Positions 35,419-44,516 of a stretch of 64,000 bases of DNA are shown here, one piece after another (the first letter of the stretch is position 1; the number at the start of each line of letters is the position of its first letter). Both the position numbers and the translations under genes were made by a program. The notes beneath the pieces were generated by a model. It was given only the letters and a program-made list of their open reading frames with translations. It was not told where the DNA came from and did no database searches. The stretch spans positions 62,001 through 126,000 of the forward strand of contig JADZEQ010000008.1 in assembly GCA_020850455.1 (NCBI GenBank). Direction: 5' to 3'. The DNA comes from Sphingomonadaceae bacterium (lineage in GTDB: Bacteria > Pseudomonadota > Alphaproteobacteria > Sphingomonadales > Sphingomonadaceae).

Positions 35419-37236
35419 ATGAACGGCCCCAGCGATTCCAATAATCCCTTTGGCAGCAACCCATTTGGCCAGAATGCGAGTTTGGAGGATTTGCAGCATT
35501 GGACGCAGCAAATTGGCCGGGCACAGCAATTATTGCTCGAATTCGCGCTCTCGCCAGAGGGGGAGGCGGCGGGCCGGTCGATGGTGCAACAATGGGCTGA
35601 CCCCAGCAAATGGACGCAAATCTGGGAAAATGCGCTGCCATCGGGCGCGGCTACACCCGATATGTCGGCGCTTTCCGGCCAATGGATGGCAGGGGTCAGC
35701 AGCTTTTGGCAGCAGAATATGGCAATGTGGCAGGCCGTTGCCAGCGGCGGCAGCAGCGATGCCCCGGAAAAGGACCGGCGCTTTGCCAATGACGCATGGC
35801 GCGCCAACCCCATTTTTGCCTTCATCCGCCAAAGCTATGCCGTGATTGCCGACCATTTGCTCGCCAGCGTCGACAAGGTTGATGGTCTGGATGAAAAGTC
35901 CAAGGCACAATGGCGTTTTGCCACGCAAAATCTGGTCGATGCGGCCAGCCCAAGCAATTTTGCCCTGACCAACCCCGAAGTGTTGCAACGCACCATCGCA
36001 ACGCGCGGTGACAATCTGATCCGCGGGCTCGAACATATGTTACAGGATTTGCGGCAGGGGCAATTGACCCATGTCGACAAAAGCAAATTTGCGTTGGGCG
36101 AAAATATCGCGGTGACGCCCGGCAAGGTCATTTATGAAACCGACCTGTTCCAGTTGATCCATTATGCACCGACTACCGACAAGCTGCTGGAAACCCCGCT
36201 GCTCATCTTTCCGCCATGGATCAACCGTTTCTACATCCTCGACCTCAACCCGCAGAAAAGCTTTATCCGCTGGGCGGTGGAACAGGGTGTTTCCACCTTC
36301 ATCGTGTCGTGGAAATCCGCCGATGCCAGCATGGCCGATGTGGTTTGGGATGATTATATCGCGGCACAGATTGACGCAATTGCCACGGTGCGGGGCCTGC
36401 TGGGCGTCGATAAGGTCCACACCATCGGCTATTGCGTCGCGGGGACGACGCTCGCCGCAACGCTCGCCATCCTTGCCGCGCAAGGGGCGGCGGACTGCGT
36501 TGCCAGCGCGACATTTTTCACCGCACAGGTCGATTTTTCCGAAGCGGGCGACCTGTTGCTGATGGTCGATGACCGGCAATTGGCGATGATCGAACAATTG
36601 TCGGCCGACGGCTATCTCGACGGGCGCTATATGGCGGCGACCTTTAATTCGCTGCGCGGGCGCGACCTCATCTGGAACTATGTCGTCAATAATTACCTCT
36701 TGGGCGAAGATTACCCGCCCTTCGACCTCCTCTATTGGAATGGCGACACCACCAACCTGCCCGCCAAATGGCACCAAAGCTATTTGCGCGACCTTTATCG
36801 TGACAATAAGTTGGTGGTGCCCGGCGAAATGCGTGCAGGCGGCACGCCGATTGACCTGACACGCATTGAAACCCCGGCCTATATTCAAGCGGGGCGGGAG
36901 GATCATATCGCACCTGCAGCCAGCGTCTGGAAAATCATGCACCATCTGCGCGGCCCCAAACGCTTTGTGCTGGCGGGGTCGGGGCATATTGCGGGCGTGG
37001 TCAACCCGCCCGCCGCGCAAAAATACCAATATTGGACCAATGATGGGCCATGCGACAGCCTCGACCAGTTTGTTGCAGGTGCGAAGGAAACCAAGGGCAG
37101 CTGGTGGGGTGACTGGCTGGATTGGATCAAGGGGCATGGCGACTCAAGCGTCGCGGCCAAGGGTGCGCGCGTCCCCGGAAAGGGAAAATTAAAGGCGATT
37201 GAGGACGCGCCGGGCCGCTATGTGAAGATGCGATAG
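35419..37236 (+). CDS. phaC: Class I poly(3-hydroxyalkanoate) synthase
   Basis: 605 residues. The enzyme polymerises 3-hydroxyacyl-CoA to PHA granules. The lipase-like box is 'GYCVAG' with the catalytic Cys339; later 'AGREDHIAP' and 'GSGHIAG' provide Asp and His. The N-terminal ~90 residues (NPFGSNPFGQN, then 'WTQQIGRAQQLLLEFA') are the usual class I dimerisation region. ATG 35419 has AAGGA 7 bases upstream; the open frame upstream to 34645 lies in antisense of nadC and is not used. The phasin gene follows on the same strand with its own promoter. Confidence 0.95.
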   Translation: MNGPSDSNNPFGSNPFGQNASLEDLQHWTQQIGRAQQLLLEFALSPEGEAAGRSMVQQWADPSKWTQIWENALPSGAATPDMSALSGQWMAGVSSFWQQNMAMWQAVASGGSSDAPEKDRRFANDAWRANPIFAFIRQSYAVIADHLLASVDKVDGLDEKSKAQWRFATQNLVDAASPSNFALTNPEVLQRTIATRGDNLIRGLEHMLQDLRQGQLTHVDKSKFALGENIAVTPGKVIYETDLFQLIHYAPTTDKLLETPLLIFPPWINRFYILDLNPQKSFIRWAVEQGVSTFIVSWKSADASMADVVWDDYIAAQIDAIATVRGLLGVDKVHTIGYCVAGTTLAATLAILAAQGAADCVASATFFTAQVDFSEAGDLLLMVDDRQLAMIEQLSADGYLDGRYMAATFNSLRGRDLIWNYVVNNYLLGEDYPPFDLLYWNGDTTNLPAKWHQSYLRDLYRDNKLVVPGEMRAGGTPIDLTRIETPAYIQAGREDHIAPAASVWKIMHHLRGPKRFVLAGSGHIAGVVNPPAAQKYQYWTNDGPCDSLDQFVAGAKETKGSWWGDWLDWIKGHGDSSVAAKGARVPGKGKLKAIEDAPGRYVKMR

Positions 37237-37275
37237 CGCCCAAAACCCACGGAAAAGCGCCGCGCGCATCAATTT

Positions 37276-37337
37276 TGTTGCGCTGCACAAAAAATGCTTG
37301 CAATCGCACAGGGCTTCGCTTATTGTGCACTGCAACA
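37276..37337 (+). promoter_or_regulatory. Phasin promoter flanked by inverted operator-like repeats
   Basis: -35 TTGCAA (37298-37303), 17-bp spacer, -10 TATTGT (37321-37326). TGTTGCGCTGCACAA (37276-37290) upstream and TTGTGCACTGCAACA (37323-37337) over and after the -10 box are reverse complements at 13 of 15 positions. PhaR-type repressors bind TGC-rich palindromes and control phasin genes, so this is a plausible PhaR operator pair. Confidence 0.5.
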
Positions 37338-37384
37338 TGAGCGGTGACCTGCATCGCTCGCTTGCATTTTTTGGAGCGCCGACC

Positions 37385-38206
37385 ATGGCAACCCGTGTTG
37401 AAGATAATGCTGAACGTGCCTACGCCGCTGCGGCGGCGGAGCTGCCGGCCAAGGCCCCCAAAGCGGCAAAGCCTGTTGCGGCCAAGCCCGTGAAAACGGC
37501 CAAGCCTGTCGCTGATGCACCCGTCAAGGTCGCAGCAGAGGTTGCCCCCAAGGCCGTCGCCGTCGAAGCCGCCCCGAAGGCCGCTCCCAAGGCTGCCTTG
37601 GCGAAAAAGCCGGCCAAGAAAGTGGCAAAGAAGATTGCCGTCAAGAAAGCCACGCCGAAAAAGGCTGCTGCCCCCAAAACCACCATCCGCGCTGCCAAGG
37701 CGGCGTCCACCACTTTTACAAAGGGTAAGTCCATGTTGAACGAAGCCACCGCGCAGATGACCGAACAAGCAACCAAGCTGGTCGGTGAAGCCCGCACCCG
37801 CACCGAAGCCTTTGTCGCCGACATGCAGGTCCGTGCCAAGGAAGCTGGCGAAAAGGGTCAGGCATTTGCCAAGGAAGCCGTCGAATTTTCGAAGGGCAAT
37901 GTCGAAGCTTTCGTCGAATCGGCCAAGATTGTCGCCAAGGGCGCCGAAGTCATCGGTCAGGAAATCGTTGCTTTCGCCAAGGCCTCGGTCGAAGACACGA
38001 CCAATGCCGCCCAGCGTTATGCTGCGGTCAAGACCCCGGCCGAATTTTTCGCGCTGCAAAACGAACTGTCGCGCACCGCGCTCGACAATGTTGTGAAGCA
38101 TGGTTCCAAGACCACCGAATTGTCGGTGAAGTTGGCCAATGATGCCTTCCAGCCGATCAGCAACCGCATCGCGCTTGCTGTTTCCAAGCTCAAGTCGGCC
38201 GCCTGA
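37385..38206 (+). CDS. phaP: Phasin with N-terminal Lys/Ala/Pro-rich (histone H1-like) region
   Basis: 273 residues. Residues 1-105 are a low-complexity Ala/Lys/Pro stretch with AAKP- and AKK-type repeats, like the DNA-binding tail of PhaF or histone H1; residues 115-273 are the phasin helix bundle ('MTEQATKLVGEARTRTEAFVADMQ', 'PAEFFALQNELSRTALDNVV'). In PhaF of Pseudomonas the basic tail is C-terminal, so the order is reversed here. It should coat PHA granules and may tie them to the nucleoid. ATG 37385 has GGAG 10 bases upstream. Confidence 0.88.
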   Translation: MATRVEDNAERAYAAAAAELPAKAPKAAKPVAAKPVKTAKPVADAPVKVAAEVAPKAVAVEAAPKAAPKAALAKKPAKKVAKKIAVKKATPKKAAAPKTTIRAAKAASTTFTKGKSMLNEATAQMTEQATKLVGEARTRTEAFVADMQVRAKEAGEKGQAFAKEAVEFSKGNVEAFVESAKIVAKGAEVIGQEIVAFAKASVEDTTNAAQRYAAVKTPAEFFALQNELSRTALDNVVKHGSKTTELSVKLANDAFQPISNRIALAVSKLKSAA

Positions 38207-38311
38207 TCCCCCTCCCTCCCAACGGGATCAGGAAACGCACAGCCACGCCCCGCAAGGGGTAAATGGGCCATCCCCTCTCTCCCCGGCCCGGCATGTGCAA
38301 AGCCGCAAGCG

Positions 38312-38346
38312 AAGCCCGTCCCCATTTGCGGGGCGGGCTTTTGCTT
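38312..38346 (+). terminator. Rho-independent terminator after the phasin gene
   Basis: Stem AAGCCCGTCCCC / GGGGCGGGCTT (one mismatch) with loop ATTTGC, followed by TTTTGCTTT. It separates the phasin gene from clpS. Confidence 0.75.
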
Positions 38347-38440
38347 TGGGCAAAATGGGACGATAAAAGAGGGTTAGCTGACTTGCCAGCCACCGTCCCC
38401 ATCCCCTATATTTTGCCCGATGATTTTGGATGATTTCCCC

Positions 38441-38794
38441 ATGACCACCCCGCTGCGTGCGGGGGATGGCCCGCCCGATGATGGCAAAAGCGGCGGCGGG
38501 CACAGCACCGGCCTTGCCACACGCACCCGAACCAAGACGAAAAAACCATCGCTCTACAAGGTGCTGATGCTCAACGATGATTATACGCCGATGGAATTCG
38601 TCGTCATGATCTTGCAGCGTTTTTTCAAAATGGACGTCGAACAGGCGACACAGGTCATGCTGCACGTCCACCAGCGCGGTGTCGGGGTATGCGGTGTTTT
38701 CACGCTCGAAATCGCCGAAACAAAGGTAACCCAAGTGCTCGATTGCGCGCGGGCGCACCAGCATCCTTTGCAATGCACAATCGAAGCGGAATAA
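38441..38794 (+). CDS. clpS: ClpS, adaptor for ClpAP
   Basis: 117 residues. ClpS delivers N-degron proteins to ClpA. The core is '[23 protein letters not shown]' with the ND-D-TPMEFV binding pocket, then '[24 protein letters not shown]'. A flexible N-terminal ~35 residues is typical. clpA is not adjacent in the window. An upstream ATG at 38420 is possible. Confidence 0.95.
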   Translation: MTTPLRAGDGPPDDGKSGGGHSTGLATRTRTKTKKPSLYKVLMLNDDYTPMEFVVMILQRFFKMDVEQATQVMLHVHQRGVGVCGVFTLEIAETKVTQVLDCARAHQHPLQCTIEAE

Positions 38795-38840
38795 TGTGTA
38801 ACCGCTAGGCAATATTGCCCAGCAACGCTAAGACGCGGCG

Positions 38841-40124
38841 ATGGATCAAATAGTCATTCGTGGCGGCAACCCGCTCAACGGCAGCATCACCATTTCGGGC
38901 GCGAAAAACAGCGCGCTCACCCTCTTGCCCTGCGCGCTGCTGACCGACGAGCCGCTGACGCTGCGCAACCTGCCGCGCCTCGCCGATATCGATGGTTTTG
39001 GCCATTTGCTCAACATGCTCGGCTGCTCAACGACGATAGAAGGGTCACGCCCCGAAGATTTTGGCCGGGTGATGACCGCGCGGGCAACCAATGTCACATC
39101 GACTATGGCCCCCTATGACATTGTGCGCAAAATGCGGGCCTCCATCCTCGTCCTCGGGCCGTTACTGGCGCGGATGGGCGAAGCAACCGTGTCGCTGCCC
39201 GGTGGCTGCGCCATTGGCAACCGGCCGATCGACCTCCACCTCAAGGCGCTGGAGGCGCTCGGCGCAGAACTCGAAATGGCGTCAGGCTATGTCCGCGCGC
39301 ATGGGCCGGGCGGGCGATTGCCCGGCGGGCGGTTTCACTTTCCCGTCGTTTCGGTCGGCGCAACCGAAAATGCGATTATGGCGGCGGTGCGCGCCAAGGG
39401 AACATGCGTCCTGTCCAATGCGGCACGCGAACCCGAAATCGTCGATTTGTGCAATTGTCTGGTGGCGATGGGCGCGCATATCGACGGCATCGGCAGCGAA
39501 ACACTGACCATCGAAGGGGTCGACCGGCTGCACGGTGCGACATATCGCGTCATGCCCGACCGGATAGAGGCGGGCAGCTATGCCTGCGCGGTCATGGCAA
39601 CCGGCGGCAGCATCGACCTCATTGGCGCGCGCGCGGATGAAATGACCGCGACCATTGATGCCTTGGTGGAGGCTGGGGCCAGCGTGGAAGCCACCAAGAA
39701 CAGTATCAAGGTCAGCCATGCAGGGCGGCCGCGTGGCATTACCCTGTCTACCGCACCCTACCCCGGCTTTGCCACCGACATGCAGGCGCAGTTCATGGCG
39801 ATGCTGGCGCTCGCCGATGGCACGTCGATGCTGACCGAAACCATCTTTGAAAACCGCTATATGCACGTCCCCGAACTGGCTCGCATGGGCGCGGACATCA
39901 CGGTCAAGGGGCGCAGCGCGGTGGTGCGCGGGGTCGATGGCTTGGTCGGCGCGCCGGTTATGGCGACCGACCTTCGTGCATCGATGAGCCTGATTATCGC
40001 GGGGCTTGCCGCCCAGGGCGAAACACAGGTCAGCCGCGTCTATCACCTTGACCGGGGCTATGAACGGCTGGAGGAAAAATTGGCGGCGGTTGGTGCGGAT
40101 ATTGAACGGATCAGCGCGGGGTAA
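38841..40124 (+). CDS. murA: UDP-GlcNAc 1-carboxyvinyltransferase
   Basis: 427 residues. MurA adds enolpyruvate to UDP-GlcNAc in the first committed step of peptidoglycan synthesis; it is the fosfomycin target. The loop cysteine is present (Cys123 in '[13 protein letters not shown]'), as are '[13 protein letters not shown]', '[19 protein letters not shown]', '[21 protein letters not shown]' and '[18 protein letters not shown]'. Having Cys rather than Asp predicts fosfomycin sensitivity at this locus. Confidence 0.97.
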   Translation: MDQIVIRGGNPLNGSITISGAKNSALTLLPCALLTDEPLTLRNLPRLADIDGFGHLLNMLGCSTTIEGSRPEDFGRVMTARATNVTSTMAPYDIVRKMRASILVLGPLLARMGEATVSLPGGCAIGNRPIDLHLKALEALGAELEMASGYVRAHGPGGRLPGGRFHFPVVSVGATENAIMAAVRAKGTCVLSNAAREPEIVDLCNCLVAMGAHIDGIGSETLTIEGVDRLHGATYRVMPDRIEAGSYACAVMATGGSIDLIGARADEMTATIDALVEAGASVEATKNSIKVSHAGRPRGITLSTAPYPGFATDMQAQFMAMLALADGTSMLTETIFENRYMHVPELARMGADITVKGRSAVVRGVDGLVGAPVMATDLRASMSLIIAGLAAQGETQVSRVYHLDRGYERLEEKLAAVGADIERISAG

Positions 40125-40193
40125 TTTCCCCTTTGCGTTAGTCATCGTTCCTTCTATGTTCCGCATATCGAGTCGCGACATAGGAAGAAGCCC

Positions 40194-40826
40194 ATGACCC
40201 ATGAGATAGATTTTTACACCAACCCCATGTCGCGCGGGCAGATTGTCCGCTGGGCTTTGGAGGAGGTAGGGGCACCCTATCGCCAGCATATATTGACCTA
40301 TGGCGATACGATGAAGGGTGCCGATTTTCTGGCTATCAACCCGATGGGCAAGGTGCCGGCGATTGTCGATGATGGCGCGGTGGTGACCGAATGTGCTGCC
40401 ATCTGCGCCTATCTGGCGCTGCGCTTTCCAGAGGCGGGACTGCTGCCCGAAGTGCGTGAGCGCGCCGCCTATTTCCGTTGGCTCTTTTTCGCCGCAGGGC
40501 CGATTGAACAAGCGGTCATTACCAAGGCTATGGGGTGGGAAGTTAGTGCCGAACGACAGATGATGGTCGGTTTCGGCGACCTCGAACGCCCGCTCGACGT
40601 GCTCGACGCACACCTAGCCCAAAATGACTATGTCTGCGGCACGCGCTTTACCGCCGCCGATATTTATGTGGGATCGCAGGTCATCTGGGGGTTGCAGTTC
40701 GGAACCATTGCGCATCGCGACCATCTGGCCGCCTATGCCGCACGCCTGACCCCACGCGCCGCCTATCAAAAGGCAAAGGCGATTGACGATGCGCTGATTG
40801 CCGCAGCGGAAGCGGCAAAGGGTTAG
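40194..40826 (+). CDS. Glutathione S-transferase family protein
   Basis: 210 residues. The thioredoxin-like N-terminal domain has 'TNPMSRGQIVRWALEEVGAPY' (catalytic Ser likely in MSRGQ) and 'NPMGKVPAIVDDGAVVTECAAICAYLA' with the cis-Pro and the Glu/Cys of the glutathione site; the helical domain ends in 'FTAADIYVGSQV'. Substrate unknown. It follows murA by 69 bp. Confidence 0.9.
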   Translation: MTHEIDFYTNPMSRGQIVRWALEEVGAPYRQHILTYGDTMKGADFLAINPMGKVPAIVDDGAVVTECAAICAYLALRFPEAGLLPEVRERAAYFRWLFFAAGPIEQAVITKAMGWEVSAERQMMVGFGDLERPLDVLDAHLAQNDYVCGTRFTAADIYVGSQVIWGLQFGTIAHRDHLAAYAARLTPRAAYQKAKAIDDALIAAAEAAKG

Positions 40827-40997
40827 GTCGCCCCCTTAAATCGTCCCCTTGCGCCCCCTTGCGCAGTCGCCGCCCTGTAGCCCTGCCCGGCGGCGGCAGC
40901 GCCCAAACAACATATTTGCCTCGGCTTATGTAATGGTATAACATTAGCTTCACGGGCTGGGAATTTGCCTATGCCCGCTAGGAAAAGGGGCAATGCC

Positions 40998-41429
40998 ATG
41001 ACCCAAAATCCGTCCATGTCGGCGAAAAATCCAGCCGACCCAACGCCGATCGGCAATCTCAACACCACGCCGCTGATTGACGTGATGCTCTGCCTGTTGG
41101 TGATGATGATATTGTCGATCCCCGCGCAAAGCCATGCGGTCAAGATCGACCTGCCAATGGGTGCTCCATCCTTTGACATTCGCGACCATAATCTGCTGCA
41201 GGTGACGGCAGCAGGGGTAACAATGTGGAATGGGGCGGCGATAAACAGCGCGCAATTGCAGCATGTGCTTGGGCAATTACGCAGCATGGACCCCGCACCG
41301 GAATTGCGCATCCAGCCCGACCCGGCGGCACGCTATGTCATTGTCGATACCGTGCTTGCAGAGGTGCGCCGCGCCGACGTGCCCGCGCTCGGCTTTGTTG
41401 GCAATGAAAATTACGCCCGCGAATTTTGA
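40998..41429 (+). CDS. Orphan ExbD/TolR-family protein
   Basis: 143 residues. One N-terminal membrane helix carries the proton-path aspartate Asp28 in 'NTTPLIDVMLCLLVMMILSIP'-type sequence; the periplasmic domain ends 'ALGFVGNENYAREF'. It is clearly a paralogue of the ExbD at 47163-47591, which ends 'GLGFVGNERYAREF'. No ExbB is adjacent, so it must work with the ExbB at 48.2-49 kb or be unused. ATG 40998 follows AAGGGG by 7 bases; an upstream ATG at 40965 exists. Confidence 0.85.
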   Translation: MTQNPSMSAKNPADPTPIGNLNTTPLIDVMLCLLVMMILSIPAQSHAVKIDLPMGAPSFDIRDHNLLQVTAAGVTMWNGAAINSAQLQHVLGQLRSMDPAPELRIQPDPAARYVIVDTVLAEVRRADVPALGFVGNENYAREF

Positions 41430-41436
41430 CACAAAA

Positions 41437-41464
41437 AGGCCCGGTGGATCGCGCCACCGGGCCT
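41437..41464. terminator. Strong hairpin between convergent genes
   Basis: Perfect 11-bp stem AGGCCCGGTGG / CCACCGGGCCT, loop ATCGCG, just after the orphan exbD stop and 23 bp before the BI-1 family stop. AAAAA precedes the stem, so it has a T run for the leftward gene; it probably terminates both. Confidence 0.7.
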
Positions 41465-41486
41465 GATTGTTACGCCAGATGCGCGA

Positions 41487-42233
41487 TTATTCGCGGCTGC
41501 CGAACAGGTTCAAGATCATCAGGAACATGTTGACGAAATCGAGGTAGAGGTTGAGCGCACCCATGATCACCGCCTTGCCGGCGAAATCGGTGCCCGCCAC
41601 CTCAAAATACCAGGCCTTGATCATCTGCGTGTCATAGGCGGTCAGCCCGGCAAAGATCAAAATGCCCAGCGCCGAAATCGCCATCATCATCGCGCCCGAT
41701 TGAAAGATGAAGGCATTGAGCAGCGATGCGACGATGATACCGACCAACCCCATGAGGAGGAAGGTGCCAAAGCCCGACAGGTTACGCTTGGTGGTATAGC
41801 CAAAGAGGCTAAGCCCCGCGAACGCCGCCGCCGTGCCGAAAAAGGCCGTCGCGATCGATTCGCCGGTATAGCGCAGGAAAATCGTCGACAGCGACAGCCC
41901 CATCACCACCGCAAAGGCCCAGAATAATGCCTGCGCCGCCATGGTGGACAGGCGGTTGATGCCAAAGCTGAGCACCAAAATAAATGCCAGCGGCGCGAGC
42001 TTGATAATCCACGCCATCGGCCCGCCAGCCATAATATATTGCGCGGCGAGCGAGTTAACCCCGCCTTGCGCAAACCAAAAGGCGATGATGCCCGACAGCA
42101 ACACGCCCGACGCCATATAATTATATGTCTTGAGCATATGGGCGCGCAGCCCGGCATCACTTGCCGCCGTCGTCGCAGCGCCGCCCATTTCATAGGCCGT
42201 GGCCGGGCCACGGGGGTCTGACCAATTTGCCAT
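41487..42233 (-). CDS. BI-1/YccA (Bax inhibitor-1) family membrane protein
   Basis: 248 residues with seven membrane segments. The pattern 'YNYMASGVLLSGIIAF', 'TGESIATAFFGTAAAFAGLSLFGYTTKRNLSGFG' and 'LTAYDTQMIKAWYFEVAG' with 'LNLYLDFVNMFLMILNL' is typical of YccA/BI-1 proteins. In bacteria these modulate FtsH or act as ion channels. ATG 42233 follows GGAG by 6 bases. Function here not defined. Confidence 0.92.
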   Translation of the reverse strand: MANWSDPRGPATAYEMGGAATTAASDAGLRAHMLKTYNYMASGVLLSGIIAFWFAQGGVNSLAAQYIMAGGPMAWIIKLAPLAFILVLSFGINRLSTMAAQALFWAFAVVMGLSLSTIFLRYTGESIATAFFGTAAAFAGLSLFGYTTKRNLSGFGTFLLMGLVGIIVASLLNAFIFQSGAMMMAISALGILIFAGLTAYDTQMIKAWYFEVAGTDFAGKAVIMGALNLYLDFVNMFLMILNLFGSRE

Positions 42234-42341
42234 AATAAACTCCATCGCAGCGGTCGGCACCATCGCCGACCCGAGGGCATAATATCGGTGGAATAGGGTT
42301 CGGATTCAAGTGCCAATAGTCTATCGCTGATTTCGGACATC

Positions 42342-42869
42342 ATGCGCCTGTTCATCGCCCTTCCCCTGCCCGAAGCGCTCACCGCGCGCCTCATCGCCTC
42401 TATGGGCGGGGTGGCGGGCGCACGCTGGCAGAGCGCGGCGCAATTGCACCTGACCTTGGCCTTTTTGGGGGATGTCGATGGCGCGCGCTTGCCCGACCTC
42501 GATGCCGCCTTGTCCGCCATTCCCATGCCCCCCATCGCGCTATCGGCCAAGGGTGTCGGCCATTTCGCCAACAAGGGGCGCGCGCATGCCATCTGGGCGG
42601 CGGCGGAACCCGCCGAGCATTTGACGCAGCTTGCGGCAAAGGTGCGCCGCGCGGCCCAAATGGCGGGCGTCGCGGTGGATGCGCATGATTTTGTCCCCCA
42701 CATCACGCTCGCGCGCCTGCCACACAGCGCAGGGCCGATTGATGATTTTCTGGCGGCCACGGCGCAGCTGGCGACCCCCGCCTATCCCATCCGTCATTTT
42801 GCCCTGTTTGAAAGCCATTTATCCGCCGACGGTGCGCAATATCGCTGCATCCGCGAATATGGCGGATGA
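42342..42869 (+). CDS. thpR: RNA 2',3'-cyclic phosphodiesterase (2H family)
   Basis: 175 residues with both HxT motifs of 2H phosphoesterases, 'HLTLAFLG' (His36, Thr38) and 'HITLAR' (His120, Thr122), spaced as in LigT/ThpR. The family opens 2',3'-cyclic phosphates on RNA. It lies between the BI-1 gene (divergent) and an MFS gene. Confidence 0.9.
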   Translation: MRLFIALPLPEALTARLIASMGGVAGARWQSAAQLHLTLAFLGDVDGARLPDLDAALSAIPMPPIALSAKGVGHFANKGRAHAIWAAAEPAEHLTQLAAKVRRAAQMAGVAVDAHDFVPHITLARLPHSAGPIDDFLAATAQLATPAYPIRHFALFESHLSADGAQYRCIREYGG

Positions 42870-42935
42870 TCAAATCTTTAGCTTTCCTTGGCTTGCCGCT
42901 CTGCTAGCAGGGGGTGGGAAGCCAAGGGAGAATAT

Positions 42936-44516
42936 ATGACCGACGCAAGCGCAGCCAGCGAAAACAGGGCAAGCAGTTACAGCTGGTACGTGCTCAGCGT
43001 CCTCGTCATCGTCTATATTTTGAACTTCATCGACCGGCAGATCATGAGCATCCTTGCCGTCGATATAAAGGCGGCGCTCCACCTCAGCGATGCAGATATG
43101 GGTTTCTTGGGTGGGGCCGCTTTTGCGGTTTTTTATGCGCTGTTCGGCATTCCGATTGGGCGGCTGGCGGATAATATCAGCCGGGTGAAATTGCTGGCGG
43201 TGGGGCTGACACTTTGGTCATCAATGACCGCATTGTCGGGCTTTGCACGCAACCAATGGACATTGACATTGGCGCGCATGGGGGTCGGGGTCGGCGAAGC
43301 GACGGCCGGACCAACCGCTTATTCGCTGATCGCTGACTATTTTCCCAAGCATCAGCGCGCCACCGCAATTTCCATTTATAGTTCGGGTATTTATCTGGGC
43401 GGTGGGGTGTCGCTGTTCATCGGTGCGGCGATTGTGGAGGCGTGGAATAGCGCCTTTCCCGGTGGTGGGCCGCTGGGTCTGGTCGGCTGGCACGCGGCCT
43501 TTCTGGCGGTCGGCATCCCCGGCCTGCTGGTCGCGCTATGGGTCACAACCCTGCGCGAACCGGAACGTGGGCGGATGGACGGGCTCCCCACCGCCATGTC
43601 CCCCCACCCATGGCGAACATTTTTTGGCGATGTTGCAACCATCGTTCCGCCCTTCACCCTGATTGGCGCCGCGCGACGCGGTGTCGCGGCGCTCCTCATC
43701 AACATATGCTTTGGGCTGGCGGTCAGCGGCTTTGCGTGGTGGATGATCAAGCTTACCGGCAATTTCGCGCAATGGTCGGCGGTGGCGCTTGGCTATTATG
43801 CGGTGTTTTCCTGGGCGAGTAATTTGCGCAGCACAGACCCGGCGACCTTTCGCCTGATCTGGGGCACGCCGGCCTTTATCGCCACCACCATCGGCTATGG
43901 TCTCATCAGCCTGACCGCTTATGCGCTTGCATTTTGGTCGCCGCCCTATGCCGAAACCGTGCTGCACCTACCCAAGGCCGAATTGGCCTTTTGGCTGGGA
44001 GCCAATGGTGCAATTGCGGGTTTTCTGGGGGTGATTTTGGGCGGGCGCGCGGCGGATGCGCTGCGTCGGCGCAACCCCGCCGGGCGTATCCTCGTCATCC
44101 TCTTTGGCATTTTGGCCCCAATTGCACCCTTGTGGATTGGCTATACGACGGGCGATGCCTTCACCTTTTACGCGATGAATTTCCTGGCCGGCATGTTCGG
44201 TGCGGCGGCATTGGGCGCGGCGGCAGCCACCACGCAGGATCTGGTATTGCCGCATATGCGCGGCACGGCCACCGCATCCTTCTTTTTGGGCACCACGCTG
44301 ATCGGCCTATGCTTTGGCCCCTATATGGTCGGGCAGATTTCCGATTGGAACGCCACCATGGTTGATGGGCAAATGGTCGGGGCTTTGCGTACCGGCATTT
44401 TGGCGCTGGTCGGCGTCGTCCCTTTCTCCCTCGCGGCCTTGCTCTATGCCTATCGCGCGGTGCCCGCCGCCGAAGCCAGCATTGCCGAGCGCGCGGCGGC
44501 GGTCACATCCGGCTGA
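42936..44516 (+). CDS. MFS transporter, spinster-like
   Basis: 526 residues with 12 membrane helices. 'SWYVLSVLVIVYILNFIDRQIMSILAVDIK' and 'GFARNQWTLTLARMGVGVGEA' match the spinster/sphingosine-transporter-like MFS group common in sphingomonads. Substrate unknown. ATG 42936 follows AAGGGAG. Its stop overlaps the convergent CHRD gene stop by 14 bp. A similar but shorter MFS protein sits in the BKACE cassette. Confidence 0.85.
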   Translation: MTDASAASENRASSYSWYVLSVLVIVYILNFIDRQIMSILAVDIKAALHLSDADMGFLGGAAFAVFYALFGIPIGRLADNISRVKLLAVGLTLWSSMTALSGFARNQWTLTLARMGVGVGEATAGPTAYSLIADYFPKHQRATAISIYSSGIYLGGGVSLFIGAAIVEAWNSAFPGGGPLGLVGWHAAFLAVGIPGLLVALWVTTLREPERGRMDGLPTAMSPHPWRTFFGDVATIVPPFTLIGAARRGVAALLINICFGLAVSGFAWWMIKLTGNFAQWSAVALGYYAVFSWASNLRSTDPATFRLIWGTPAFIATTIGYGLISLTAYALAFWSPPYAETVLHLPKAELAFWLGANGAIAGFLGVILGGRAADALRRRNPAGRILVILFGILAPIAPLWIGYTTGDAFTFYAMNFLAGMFGAAALGAAAATTQDLVLPHMRGTATASFFLGTTLIGLCFGPYMVGQISDWNATMVDGQMVGALRTGILALVGVVPFSLAALLYAYRAVPAAEASIAERAAAVTSG

